A stretch of DNA of 14,661 nucleotides, taken from contig LJUE01000020.1 in the NCBI GenBank assembly GCA_001303885.1, positions 1-14,661 of the forward strand, in the 5' to 3' direction. The notes beneath the pieces were generated by a model that made no database searches, was not told the DNA's origin, and saw only the letters and a list, made by a program, of their open reading frames with translations. Both the position numbers and the translations under genes were made by a program. Below, one piece after another: positions 1-7,542 of this stretch (position 1 is the first letter of the stretch; each line of letters begins with the position of its first letter). The DNA is from Planctomycetes bacterium SM23_32 (GTDB lineage: Bacteria; Planctomycetota; Brocadiia; SM23-32).

Positions 1-843
1 CGCAAAGGCCTGAACCTCCGCGAGTTGCTCATACAGGAAGGCTTGTTGGCCGAGGTGCCTCGGGGCGCTGTTCGGCGGGCGGCCGAGCGCGCGGTCTGGG
101 CCTTCGCGCGCAAAGCCCCGCCCTGGTTGAAGAGCCGCATCCGCACCTGGTTCCCCGGGCTCTCGGGCCGGGCCGCCGCGCTGGTGGCGTGTAAGGGGAT
201 TGACTTCAGCAAGACCCGGGCCTATCCGCTCGGGCAGTCGGAGGGGATGTTCGTCAACCTGAAGGGGCGCCAGCCGCAGGGGATCGTGTCCCCAGGCGCC
301 GAGTACGAGCAGGTCCGCGAGAGGATCATCCGCGCGTTGGTCTCGCTGAGAGACCCCGAGACGGGCCAACGCATCGCCCGTGGGGCCTACAGACGGGAGG
401 AGGTCTGGTCCGGACCTTGTACTGAGAATCTGCCCGACGTGATCATGGAGCAGATGGAGGGATGCTACGATGCGCCCACCTTCTCCGAAGCCCACTCGGC
501 CGGCGTGATCTACCAGCTGCCGGAGCCAGACCCGACCCGCTACCGGCGATTGGGTGGCCACAGGCGCCAGGGCCTTCTGATGGCCAAGGGCCCCCACATC
601 CGGCGGGCCGCCCTCGTCGGCGCGCAGATCGCCGACGTGCCCGCGACCATGTTGGCGCTCTTAGGCTGTGTCATCCCGGAGGACTTCGATGGCAGGCCGC
701 TCAGAGAGATGCTGACGGGCGACGTCCCTGCAGAGAGACGTGGCGCCGCCAGCGGGGCGCGAACAGCGCCAGACAGGGAGGGACACTCAGAGGACGAAGC
801 CGCTACGGTCGAGCAACGCCTACGGGGATTGGGATACGTCTAG
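1..843 (+). CDS. Alkaline-phosphatase-superfamily type I phosphodiesterase, C-terminal part (5' end outside window)
   Basis: The frame is open from base 1 (first codons read RKGLNLREL), so the start and the nucleophile half of the enzyme lie upstream of the window; 280 codons are visible. The sequence matches the C-terminal half of bacterial type I phosphodiesterase/nucleotide-pyrophosphatase-like proteins. Supporting elements are an NLKGRQPQG segment, the YEQVRERII and LRDPETG stretches, and a GGHRRQGLLMAKGP segment in which the His (about visible residue 187) sits where the family carries a metal ligand. IADVPATMLALLG and EDFDGRPL then follow as in complete family members. The end is a charged, low-complexity linker (about visible residues 240-265) and the tail RLRGLGYV. 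The natural substrate cannot be read from this part. The gene converges on the sulfatase-like gene, which belongs to the same superfamily and has a similar tail. The family call is firm; phosphodiesterase rather than phosphotransferase activity is inferred. Confidence 0.85.
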   Translation, partial: RKGLNLRELLIQEGLLAEVPRGAVRRAAERAVWAFARKAPPWLKSRIRTWFPGLSGRAAALVACKGIDFSKTRAYPLGQSEGMFVNLKGRQPQGIVSPGAEYEQVRERIIRALVSLRDPETGQRIARGAYRREEVWSGPCTENLPDVIMEQMEGCYDAPTFSEAHSAGVIYQLPEPDPTRYRRLGGHRRQGLLMAKGPHIRRAALVGAQIADVPATMLALLGCVIPEDFDGRPLREMLTGDVPAERRGAASGARTAPDREGHSEDEAATVEQRLRGLGYV

Positions 844-899
844 CCGGTGTCGGTGGTCACTCGGCGCGCACCGAGGCGGCCAGTTGCCGATCCCGGGTC

Positions 900-931
900 G
901 TGCCGTCCGGAGGGTCCCCTCCATGCGGCAC
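900..931. terminator. Imperfect hairpin between convergent genes, possible bidirectional terminator
   Basis: The arms are GTGCCG (900-905) with CGGCAC (926-931) and GGAGGG (909-914) with CCCTCC (917-922), separated by a 3x3 internal mismatch. The hairpin ends one base before the stop codon of the minus-strand sulfatase-like gene and lies 57 bases after the stop of the plus-strand gene. No T-run follows on either strand, so it is not a classical intrinsic terminator. A smaller stem, CTCGG/CCGAG, lies at 860-875. A role in ending or blocking convergent transcription is inferred from position. Confidence 0.35.
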
Positions 932-932
932 C

Positions 933-2255
933 TCAGCCAAGGTATCCTAGGTCCCTGAGTCTTTCATACACTGCCTGCTCTTCGCTGGCCGACATTGCTC
1001 CTGGCGTGTGACCGTGCTCCCTTCCTTCCCGCACTGTTCGCATCGCCTGGGTTATAAACGAGGCGACTACGTCTGGATGTCTGTCGGCCACGTTGCGCTT
1101 CTCGTCGGGGTCTTTGGTCAGGTCGTAGAGCTCGGGCTGGTCCCGGCGGCCGTATGGCGCAAAGATGAGCTTCCAGCTGCCTGTGCGATACCCCAGCAGA
1201 ACGTGTTCGTCTTCGAGACGGCGCCTTCGTGGGGCGTTACTGGCCATCACGAGCGCTGGTTGGCTGTGCGCCGGGCCTCCGCTCAACAGAGGGCAGAGGC
1301 TCACGCCCTGAACCTGGCCCAGCGCTGACGACCCGACGCCCAGAAGGTCGAGTACCGTGGGAGCGATGTCGATAGTGCGCACTTGCTCCTCGATCACCGT
1401 GCAGTCTTCAAGATGTCCGTCGGCAACTATCACCAGGGGCACCTTAGCCAGGAAGTCGTAGACGTGGTATCCGTGCAAGACACCCAGGTTCTGCAGGACG
1501 GGAGGGACTAGTCTGGAGCGCGCGACCGCCTCGAACATCCGCTGCATCGGCCCCGAGTGGTCTATGAGCCACCGTGCCAGACGCTTGACGCCAAACTTCA
1601 CGGCGTCGCTGCGACGGCTCTGCTGCAGTCTCTCGCCATGGTCTCCCATCAGGACGACGACGGTGTTCTCGAATGCCGTCTTCGCCATCAACTCGCCGAT
1701 GAAAGGGTCGATACTCGAAAGCGCCCTGTCATAGGCCGTCTGGCCGCAGCGGGAAGAGTCGTGGCGGGGGTCGACGTGCCTGGGGTGATGCAACTCCCAG
1801 AGATGAAGCAAAACGAACCAGGGCTTGCCCAGCATAGAGGGGAAGTCCTGAAGCAGCTTCCTGCCCCACGGGCCGAACACCACGTCGGCCTTGTCCCTGT
1901 ATTCGTACCGGGTAAACCCCCTGTCCAGGCCAAGCTCCTTGCCCAGCGGCCCCGTCACAAAGGCGGCCGTCTCGTAACTCCTCTCACTGAGGACGGTAGC
2001 CAGAGTGGGGCACTCGCCGGAGAGCTTGTCGAAGCCCAACGACCGTACGCCGTGCGCCAAGGGGTACAGCCCCGTCAGCAAGCTCGCAACGCTGGGGGTG
2101 GTAGAGGTCGCCGCCGTGATGGTGTTGGGGAAGGAGACCCCTCGGCGGCACAGGTCGTCAATGTTGGGCGTCTGACTCCCCCGGCGACCGTCGAACAAGA
2201 CGTCTGACCGCAGGCAGTCAATGAGGATCACCAAGAGGTCTCTAAGTGCTGGCAT
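933..2255 (-). CDS. Sulfatase-like hydrolase/transferase with Thr at the nucleophile position
   Basis: A 440-residue protein of the sulfatase/alkaline-phosphatase fold. The start is placed at ATG 2255 because the fold begins at once (LLVILIDCLRSD, metal-ligand Asp13) and the promoter candidate at 2337-2365 would initiate near 2330. An earlier ATG at 2321 would leave only about 9 bases of leader. The nucleophile region reads TTPSVAS (residues 52-58). Sulfatases have C/S-x-P-S-R here, so the formylglycine Cys/Ser is replaced by Thr52 and the Arg by Val56. Other metal-site elements are present: GDHGE (Asp205, His206), LHGYHVYDF (His261 or His264) and a HxxxLH segment near 152-156. The C-terminal SWKLIF and ELYDLTKDPDEKRNVA stretches are typical of sulfatases. 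No signal peptide or membrane segment is visible, so it is probably cytoplasmic. Thr nucleophiles occur in phosphoryl-transferring members of the superfamily, so phosphodiesterase, phosphatase or phosphotransferase activity is more likely than sulfate-ester cleavage. It ends with the tail ERLRDLGYLG. Confidence 0.85.
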   Translation of the reverse strand: MPALRDLLVILIDCLRSDVLFDGRRGSQTPNIDDLCRRGVSFPNTITAATSTTPSVASLLTGLYPLAHGVRSLGFDKLSGECPTLATVLSERSYETAAFVTGPLGKELGLDRGFTRYEYRDKADVVFGPWGRKLLQDFPSMLGKPWFVLLHLWELHHPRHVDPRHDSSRCGQTAYDRALSSIDPFIGELMAKTAFENTVVVLMGDHGERLQQSRRSDAVKFGVKRLARWLIDHSGPMQRMFEAVARSRLVPPVLQNLGVLHGYHVYDFLAKVPLVIVADGHLEDCTVIEEQVRTIDIAPTVLDLLGVGSSALGQVQGVSLCPLLSGGPAHSQPALVMASNAPRRRRLEDEHVLLGYRTGSWKLIFAPYGRRDQPELYDLTKDPDEKRNVADRHPDVVASFITQAMRTVREGREHGHTPGAMSASEEQAVYERLRDLGYLG

Positions 2256-2336
2256 CGCCAGACCCCGTGTCTCAGCCCGCCCGTTGCACTCGGAACAGCA
2301 TTGCGCGCGGGGACCCACCATCCCACGGTCGCGCAG

Positions 2337-2365
2337 ATTCTATCAGAACGCCATACGCGGGTCCA
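2337..2365 (-). promoter_or_regulatory. Candidate sigma70 promoter for the sulfatase-like gene
   Basis: On the minus strand TGGACC (2360-2365, 4 of 6 to the -35 consensus) is followed after 17 bases by TAGAAT (2337-2342, 5 of 6 to the -10 consensus). It lies in the gap after the flippase-like gene, one of the less GC-rich spots of the window. Predicted initiation near 2330 gives a leader of about 75 bases to ATG 2255. This is a motif match only. Confidence 0.38.
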
Positions 2366-2380
2366 CCATTCCGCACAGCG

Positions 2381-3376
2381 CTATGGGGGCGTGAGGCCCT
2401 GCGGACTATGTCGGAGCGCCAACAGCCCGGCGCCCCCCGCGATGAGGTCGCCGCAGACGTCTACCAGGCGGGCAAGGACGGCCACTAGAGCAGCCGGGCT
2501 CGGGCCGAGAAGAGGGCCGAGCACCAGGAGGTAGACGCCTTCCCGCACGCCAATCCCCGCGGGAGCAAAGAAGGCCAGCAGCCCGGCCGTGTGTGCCAGC
2601 GCTGCGGCAGAGGCGAGCATTGGCGCCACCTGCAACGGCACCTGCGCGATCGCACGAGCGACGAACCACAGCTCCACACCTGCCAGCATCCGCCTGCAAA
2701 GCGTGAGGAAGAGGGGAACGCCATAGTCGCGCAGACGGGGCACTGCGGCCAAACGCTCACGACCGAGTCGCCTCAGCAGCAAATTGGCCACGGCGCCGAA
2801 GCACCTGGGGTGCAAGCAGACAATGCTGCTGCCGAGCGTAGCGCCGTACAACAGCCATGCCAGCGGCAAGCGCTCGCGCATGGGCTCCCATAGGGTCAGG
2901 GGGGCCGCCACCATGAAGCCCGAAAGCACGACCAGTGCCGTGCGGGCGACAACCACGCCAGCGGCGACGGCGGCAGAGACTCCACAGCGGCGGAGCAGCC
3001 ATAGCGCGCCCACCACGCCTGCGAACCTCCCGGGCACGTACTTGGCCATGGCCGGAATCCAGGCGATGGCCGACACCTGCTGCCAGCCAAGGCGACCGCA
3101 GAACGACGCTATCAGAAACCGGTAGGCCGCCATGCCCACAAGGCGCATCAGAAGCGCAGACACCAGCGCCGCCGCCAGGAAGTAGGGGCTGAACTGGACC
3201 TGTCCCCACGAGACGGCGGAGAATCTCCGCACCAGGGCGTGCAACACGAAGTACAGCACGGCGGCGACCAGAATGACCCGGGCGGCTCCCCACACCCTCT
3301 GGTGATGCTGAATCAGGGCCGGCGCCATCGACTCTGACGTGGGGCCCTGCGACTCACGGGGTGGCTGGTCGGTCAT
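2381..3376 (-). CDS. Lysylphosphatidylglycerol-synthase-TM/UPF0104 flippase-like membrane protein
   Basis: A 331-residue polytopic membrane protein. Hydrophobic segments lie near residues 30-50, 63-85, 118-160, 172-190, 218-245, 250-272 and 280-320, after a hydrophilic N-terminus of about 25 residues. Family hallmarks are AKYVPGR (111-117) and PAGIGVREG (272-280), which match the AKY-P-G and P-G-GxRE motifs of the UPF0104/lysylphosphatidylglycerol synthase TM-domain family. Members are found alone in glycan and lipid loci and have been proposed to move lipid-linked intermediates across the membrane. No aminoacyltransferase domain is fused here. The start at 3376 is chosen because its ATG overlaps the TGA of the DUF354 gene (ATGA), which indicates translational coupling. 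The open frame extends upstream to 3463, but that part lies wholly inside the DUF354 gene. The substrate is unknown; transport of a lipid-linked glycan is inferred from context. Confidence 0.85.
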   Translation of the reverse strand: MTDQPPRESQGPTSESMAPALIQHHQRVWGAARVILVAAVLYFVLHALVRRFSAVSWGQVQFSPYFLAAALVSALLMRLVGMAAYRFLIASFCGRLGWQQVSAIAWIPAMAKYVPGRFAGVVGALWLLRRCGVSAAVAAGVVVARTALVVLSGFMVAAPLTLWEPMRERLPLAWLLYGATLGSSIVCLHPRCFGAVANLLLRRLGRERLAAVPRLRDYGVPLFLTLCRRMLAGVELWFVARAIAQVPLQVAPMLASAAALAHTAGLLAFFAPAGIGVREGVYLLVLGPLLGPSPAALVAVLARLVDVCGDLIAGGAGLLALRHSPQGLTPP

Positions 3377-4401
3377 GAGCTCAGGGCTTTTCGGAGCAGA
3401 TTGTGCATGAACATCACGATGTCCTCGCTGTCGCTTAGCAGCTTTTGCCTCTTCTGCCGCCACTCCTCCCGCAGGTTCGGCCGGGCGAGAAGCCGTTCCG
3501 CCAGGCGGAGACCCTCCGGCAAGGAACGCGCGCTTCGAGCCAGTCCATAGTCTCTTTCGAGGGCGTCCATGTACCCCACGAAGAGGGGATTGCAGTAGAC
3601 CGAGGGAACGCCGAGAACGGCTGCCTCCGCGGCCATAGTCCCTCCTTCACCCAAGCAGAGGGAGGCCGAGGCCAACAGGTCGTGAATGTGCTGCACGGGT
3701 ACGGGGTTGCGGTGCGACTGCAACGATTCGGGCAGAGGCCCCTCACAGGAGATGATCACCCGGCCGAACCTCGACAACCTGCTGACTACCTCGAGGATGT
3801 CCTTGGTCTCGGCTCCGCGCAGTCCGAAGTCATGCGTCGCCCCCCACGAAACCAGCCTGAGCACTATGTAGGGGCGGGTCGGGTCGATGCCCGCCGCATG
3901 AACATGGTCGGGGCACGGGTGGAAGTACTGGGGGGCCAGATAAGTCTGGACCCAGGTTCCTCTGTAGCGCACGTGCCGGGGGCCCAGCTCCTTTCGATAG
4001 CCGGTGCCTGTCATCACGTACGTAGCGAAGGGGACACCCATGGCCCTGACAAGCCATCCGTGCTCGTTCTCCTCGCGGAAGATCCGCGGCACATGCAGCA
4101 ACGCGCCAATCGGCCCGACCGACACCCCTGTTGCACCGACCAAGATGTCCGGCCGGAAACGTCTCGCCAGATTCAGCATCATGGCGTTCCTTGTGAGCAG
4201 CTCCAGGCCCATGCCCATCAGGCCTGCCCCTTTCCTGCTGAGGCAGACGTGTGCGATGCCGATGGCTTCGAGCAACTCAATCTCGACATCCTTGTCCCGG
4301 GAGGCGACGAGCACCTTGTGCCCGCGCTTCTGGAGCAGCCAGATGAGGTGCTTGAAGAAATGGACGTCAGCCGGATGTGTCAGGTCGAACAGCGCGCGCA
4401 T
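3373..4401 (-). CDS. DUF354 family protein (GT-B fold, UDP-GlcNAc 2-epimerase-like)
   Basis: A 342-residue protein that fits the DUF354 family. The N-terminal Rossmann half starts MRALFDLTHPADVHFF and carries the paired motif GHKVLVASRDKD (27-38). A second conserved patch is RPDILVGATGVS (83-94). The C-terminal nucleotide-sugar-binding signature is LGEGGTMAAEAAVLGVPSVY (250-269), comparable to the UDP-binding loop of GT-B enzymes and UDP-GlcNAc 2-epimerases. The basic tail REEWRQKRQKLLSDSEDI is also usual for the family. No signal or membrane segment is visible, so it is cytosolic or peripheral. DUF354 has no settled reaction. Here it is translationally coupled to the flippase-like gene and follows the GT-C gene by 51 bases, so a glycosyltransferase role is the best guess. 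A 2-epimerase (WbpI-like) role for the diacetamido sugar is the alternative. The start ATG at 4401 fits the domain start, though no clear Shine-Dalgarno site is visible. Confidence 0.85.
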   Translation of the reverse strand: MRALFDLTHPADVHFFKHLIWLLQKRGHKVLVASRDKDVEIELLEAIGIAHVCLSRKGAGLMGMGLELLTRNAMMLNLARRFRPDILVGATGVSVGPIGALLHVPRIFREENEHGWLVRAMGVPFATYVMTGTGYRKELGPRHVRYRGTWVQTYLAPQYFHPCPDHVHAAGIDPTRPYIVLRLVSWGATHDFGLRGAETKDILEVVSRLSRFGRVIISCEGPLPESLQSHRNPVPVQHIHDLLASASLCLGEGGTMAAEAAVLGVPSVYCNPLFVGYMDALERDYGLARSARSLPEGLRLAERLLARPNLREEWRQKRQKLLSDSEDIVMFMHNLLRKALSS

Positions 4402-4452
4402 CTTGCCAGCTGAGGACTCCCGGACAGGAGCAGCGATGGACGACGCCGGGGC

Positions 4453-6243
4453 TTAGTCCAGGCCCGGCACTCGCGTCACTTCGCCCGCTTTGGAGGGCAG
4501 TCTGACCTTGTGGACCTCGCCCTCGCTGAACTCGTAAAGCTCAAAGAACGCGGGAACCGATCCCGGGCCAGAAGTACGCTCCTCAGACGAGGGCAGACGG
4601 ATATGCCACTGACGGGCGGGGGCACTGGGCGCTCGGCCCAGGTAGAACCTGACTGCGCACTTCCCAGCCCACCTGACGAGCTCGTCGTTGGGCGGACACT
4701 CGGCCAGCCCGGGCGGACAGGTAACGACAATCCTGTCCGTGAGCAGGTTGGCCGTTCGCGAAGCCAGGCGATGCCACGCATAGCGTCGTTGCCCCGAACT
4801 GGTAGCGGGCGCGATAGCCAGTCCGCCGTCTGCCAGGGAGTTCGAAGTCAGGAACTCGGCGACGGCGACCAGCTCGCCGTACTCGCCGGCCATGCAAAGC
4901 GTCTGGAAGCGCTCTGAGTGGACCACCGCCGCGCTGAAGGCCCAGATGAGCCCATTGCAGAGCAACACGCTTGCCAGCAGAACTCGGTTGGCGGCACAGA
5001 CATGCCTGCTGTACCTGGCAAGCCAGGGCAGTCTGCTAACCTCTTCCGCCCCCCGCCAGATGCCCAGCAGGAGTAAGGGGGCTGTCGGCGCCAAGTACCG
5101 CCCGTTGGGCACTGACCAGAGCGCGGCAAAGGCTGCGCAGTGCAGCGCTTCCCCCATCCATATCCACTCGCCGTTCCTCGCGGCCTCAAGCCCTGCGAAC
5201 AGAAAGAGGGCTATGAGCGCCCACCCCGCAGTGTTGGCAACCAGAGCGAGCGCTCCCCACCGGCGGTCGAGCTGCGTTGGCGGCCACAAGAGCCTTGCGA
5301 GCCATCGGCCCGAGGCCAGGGTCTGCCGCAGTCTCGTGGCAATCTGCGGGGATGTCAGCCGCTTGAGCTTCCTGGAACGCTTGGCCAGATCCGTGTCTGT
5401 GGCCGATGCGCAGGCCTGAAGAGCAGCGCTCCCGGCACTTCCTTCCGGCAGTTCGGCCAGCTGGGCCTGGAGGCGTGCCAGCTCTTTGCGGGCGTTCGTC
5501 TGCAAGGCTGTCCACACGCCGAAGAAGGTCCCGGCGAAGGCGAGAGACGTCAGGGCCGCGGCGAGCACGCGCCGGTCCCACGGCAGACGGAGCTGCTTGG
5601 AAACCAAGGCTCCCGCAATCACCGGCCAGAAGAGCACCGCGGCATAGCGGACCATGACCATACTTGCGCACAGCAGCACCAGGAGCAGTATCCGGCGTGC
5701 CCCGCCTTTGCCGTCGCGAATCCGCAAAGCCACCAGCAACGCGCCTGCCAGCAGGGGCGAGAACATGGCTTCGCTGTAGAAGTGGCACGACGATCGGTGC
5801 CAATGGAAGAGCGTGGCCCCTATGAGCGCGACCGTGAAGGACCGGGCAGGCGAAGCGAAGTTCCGAAGCACCCAATACCAGATAGCAGCAGCGAGCAAGC
5901 ACAAAAGCATGGGCAACAGGTCCAGGACTGCAAAGAGCGTGCTGAGCCGCATCAGCCAAGAGATCGCCAGCGGCCAGGCAGGAGGCACCTTGGTTACGGG
6001 CGAACCATTCCAGATGTAGCGCCCCGATCTGGCCAGGTTGCGCGCCACCGACAGGTAGAAGAGGTCGTCGCCTCCCCCGGGGACGAGCCGCCCATTGTGG
6101 AGGGCAGCATAGACGAGGCCCAGTATCGTCACGAGCAGGAGGCAGTTGTGCCAGTCGCGGCGCGTCTGAGACGCTCTCCTCCACCTGAGACCCCACGTCA
6201 CCAGGACGAGAAGGAGGGCCGCAGCTACACCGATGGTGATCAT
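4453..6243 (-). CDS. GT-C fold membrane glycosyltransferase (ArnT/PMT_2-like)
   Basis: A 596-residue integral membrane protein, with start chosen at ATG 6243, directly before the first membrane helix (residues 3-20). The frame stays open back to a TTG at 6372, but the extra 43 residues are Arg-rich and unlike the family. The first external loop carries GGGDDLFY (acidic pair Asp59/Asp60), then KVPPAWP (85-91), which corresponds to the KPPLY-type motif of ArnT-like enzymes. YSEAM (Glu158) and NGRYLAP (380-386) are further GT-C landmarks. At least ten hydrophobic segments are seen up to about residue 440, with a helical loop at 250-320 and a soluble C-terminal domain (about 445-596), probably on the outer face. 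GT-C enzymes transfer a sugar from a polyprenyl-phosphate carrier, which the GT2 gene just upstream would supply. The acceptor (lipid-linked glycan, lipid or protein) is unknown. Confidence 0.82.
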   Translation of the reverse strand: MITIGVAAALLLVLVTWGLRWRRASQTRRDWHNCLLLVTILGLVYAALHNGRLVPGGGDDLFYLSVARNLARSGRYIWNGSPVTKVPPAWPLAISWLMRLSTLFAVLDLLPMLLCLLAAAIWYWVLRNFASPARSFTVALIGATLFHWHRSSCHFYSEAMFSPLLAGALLVALRIRDGKGGARRILLLVLLCASMVMVRYAAVLFWPVIAGALVSKQLRLPWDRRVLAAALTSLAFAGTFFGVWTALQTNARKELARLQAQLAELPEGSAGSAALQACASATDTDLAKRSRKLKRLTSPQIATRLRQTLASGRWLARLLWPPTQLDRRWGALALVANTAGWALIALFLFAGLEAARNGEWIWMGEALHCAAFAALWSVPNGRYLAPTAPLLLLGIWRGAEEVSRLPWLARYSRHVCAANRVLLASVLLCNGLIWAFSAAVVHSERFQTLCMAGEYGELVAVAEFLTSNSLADGGLAIAPATSSGQRRYAWHRLASRTANLLTDRIVVTCPPGLAECPPNDELVRWAGKCAVRFYLGRAPSAPARQWHIRLPSSEERTSGPGSVPAFFELYEFSEGEVHKVRLPSKAGEVTRVPGLD

Positions 6244-6443
6244 CTCGGGTTGATCTAGGTTCGCGACGGCGCGCGCGTACGGATTCGTCCGTCGTCGGAA
6301 CGTGCTCGTAACACGTGGCCACCAACCGGCAGGCCTGAAGAGCGCCAACTGTTGGTCAGCACCTGCCAGCAACAGGGGGAGCCGAGAGCTGCACGGGGAC
6401 GGGCCAATTGCTCCGGCGTCATGAAGAGTCGATGTCGCCCATG
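6244..6443 (-). other. 200-base gap between GT2 and GT-C genes
   Basis: This is the largest gap inside the biosynthetic cluster. It holds no coding sequence I can support beyond the weak TTG-started extension of the GT-C frame (6244-6372). No strong hairpin was found. It would serve as the leader of the GT-C transcript if the promoter candidate at 6441-6469 is real. Confidence 0.5.
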
Positions 6444-6469
6444 CTAAGTGGCGTGCCTGTCCGTGTCAA
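6441..6469 (-). promoter_or_regulatory. Candidate internal sigma70 promoter at the end of the GT2 gene
   Basis: On the minus strand TTGACA (6464-6469, exact -35 consensus) is followed after 17 bases by TAGCAT (6441-6446, 4 of 6 to the -10 consensus). It overlaps the last codons and stop of the GT2 gene and precedes the 200-base gap before the GT-C gene. Predicted initiation near 6434 gives a leader of about 190 bases to ATG 6243. The -35 is also coding sequence, so chance is possible. Confidence 0.33.
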
Positions 6470-7484
6470 GTTCGCCGCCGGGAGGAGGGCCGTTCCCGGT
6501 GCGAGCCGGGCGCCGAAGGCTGGTAGTCGCGTTCAGGTCGCGGTTCATCTCCGTGTCGAACCACATGGCAAAGAGGCTGAACTGGAGGGCGCTGACCGTG
6601 CAGAAGCCCCACACCAGGGCGTTGATCGGCGGGATGCGGCCCGTCTGAACCAGGATCCAGACCATCCGCGCGAAGAGCCCGAACCCGATCGCACCCAGCA
6701 GGCCGCCGGCGAGGTAGAAGAGCACCAGGGGATGGAAATCGTGGATCACGTAGCGGTGCCACATGCGCCAGCAGAAACGCTTGAAGATGAGCCAGCTCAT
6801 GACGGGCATGACCTTCCAAAGGCGCATCTTCGAGCGCTCGCCCACTCCATAGACCGGCTTGACGGGCACGTCGGCCACGCGCATCTCGTAGACATTCAGG
6901 CGCACCAGCATGTCGTTCGGGTAGCCATAGCGCGGGTAGATCGCGTCCAGGGCGAGCTTCTCCAGCGCGTCTCGGCTAATGGCCGTGTAGCCGGTCTGGG
7001 AGTCGGCCACGTGCCAATAGCCGCTGGCAATCTTCGTCAACATCGAGAGCAGAGCATTGCCCAGATAGCGGACCTTGGGGGTGTGATGCCAGGCATCCTC
7101 ATAGAAGAGCCGATCACCCTTGGCGTAGTCCGCCTCGCCCCGGGCGACCGGCCCTACGACCAAGTGGAGTTCTGCGGGATCCATCTGCCCATCGCCGGCC
7201 ATCACCGCTACGACGTCCATTCGCTCGCGGATGGCCTCCTTGTACCCGCTCACGATGGCTGCCCCGACGCCCCTGTTCCTCTCGTGCTGGACCACGGCGA
7301 TTCGCGCATTGCCGTCCCCGGCGGCCGCTTGCTGGCGGACGACCTCTAGTGTGGCATCGCTGCTGGCGTCGTCCACCACGATGATGCGGTCCACAAAGCC
7401 GGGCATTGTCCCCAGGACCTTGGCGATCTGGCCTTCCTCGTTGTAGCACGGCACAACGACCGCTACCGCCTTCTGTTCGAACAC
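6444..7484 (-). CDS. GT2 family glycosyltransferase, polyprenyl-phosphate (DPM1-like) type
   Basis: A 346-residue protein from GTG 7484. The start is chosen because the GT-A domain begins at once (AVAVVVPCYNEEGQI) and AGAGG lies 9 bases upstream. A TTG at 7553 would add 23 residues unlike the family and overlap the aminotransferase gene by 11 bases. Motifs are PCYNEE (12-17), VVDDASSDAT (36-45) and GDGQMDP (97-103, the DxD-type metal site). ADYAKGDRL (118-126) and DSQTGYTAISRDAL (161-174) match dolichol- or polyprenyl-phosphate mannosyl/glucosyltransferases. Two hydrophobic segments follow (about 252-280 and 286-309), then a polar, Pro-rich tail. The enzyme would transfer a sugar from a nucleotide donor to a polyprenyl phosphate on the cytoplasmic face. 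This fits with the downstream GT-C enzyme, which uses such carriers. The sugar is not identifiable from sequence. Confidence 0.9.
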   Translation of the reverse strand: MFEQKAVAVVVPCYNEEGQIAKVLGTMPGFVDRIIVVDDASSDATLEVVRQQAAAGDGNARIAVVQHERNRGVGAAIVSGYKEAIRERMDVVAVMAGDGQMDPAELHLVVGPVARGEADYAKGDRLFYEDAWHHTPKVRYLGNALLSMLTKIASGYWHVADSQTGYTAISRDALEKLALDAIYPRYGYPNDMLVRLNVYEMRVADVPVKPVYGVGERSKMRLWKVMPVMSWLIFKRFCWRMWHRYVIHDFHPLVLFYLAGGLLGAIGFGLFARMVWILVQTGRIPPINALVWGFCTVSALQFSLFAMWFDTEMNRDLNATTSLRRPARTGNGPPPGGELDTDRHAT

Positions 7485-7493
7485 TTGACTCTG

Positions 7494-7498
7494 CCTCT
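7494..7498 (-). promoter_or_regulatory. Ribosome binding site supporting the GTG start of the GT2 gene
   Basis: AGAGG on the minus strand lies 9 bases before GTG 7484. It favours this start over the TTG at 7553, for which no site was noted. Confidence 0.45.
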
Positions 7499-7542
7499 TG
7501 GGGGCGCCAAGCAGGAGCTGTCCCTGGGGCTCACAGCGACCG

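Noticed and set aside
900..931. Calling the convergent hairpin a classical intrinsic terminator
   Set aside because: The stem is present but no T-run follows on either strand, so only a low-confidence terminator is listed.
3445..4413. Long plus-strand open frame opposite the DUF354 gene
   Set aside because: It is an antisense shadow; the minus-strand reading matches a known family over its full length. The same applies to plus-strand frames at 1557-2207, 5140-6258, 6408-7349 and 7498-8856.
6244..6372. TTG-started N-terminal extension of the GT-C protein
   Set aside because: The 43 extra residues are polar and Arg-rich, with no family match, and ATG 6243 directly precedes the first membrane helix.
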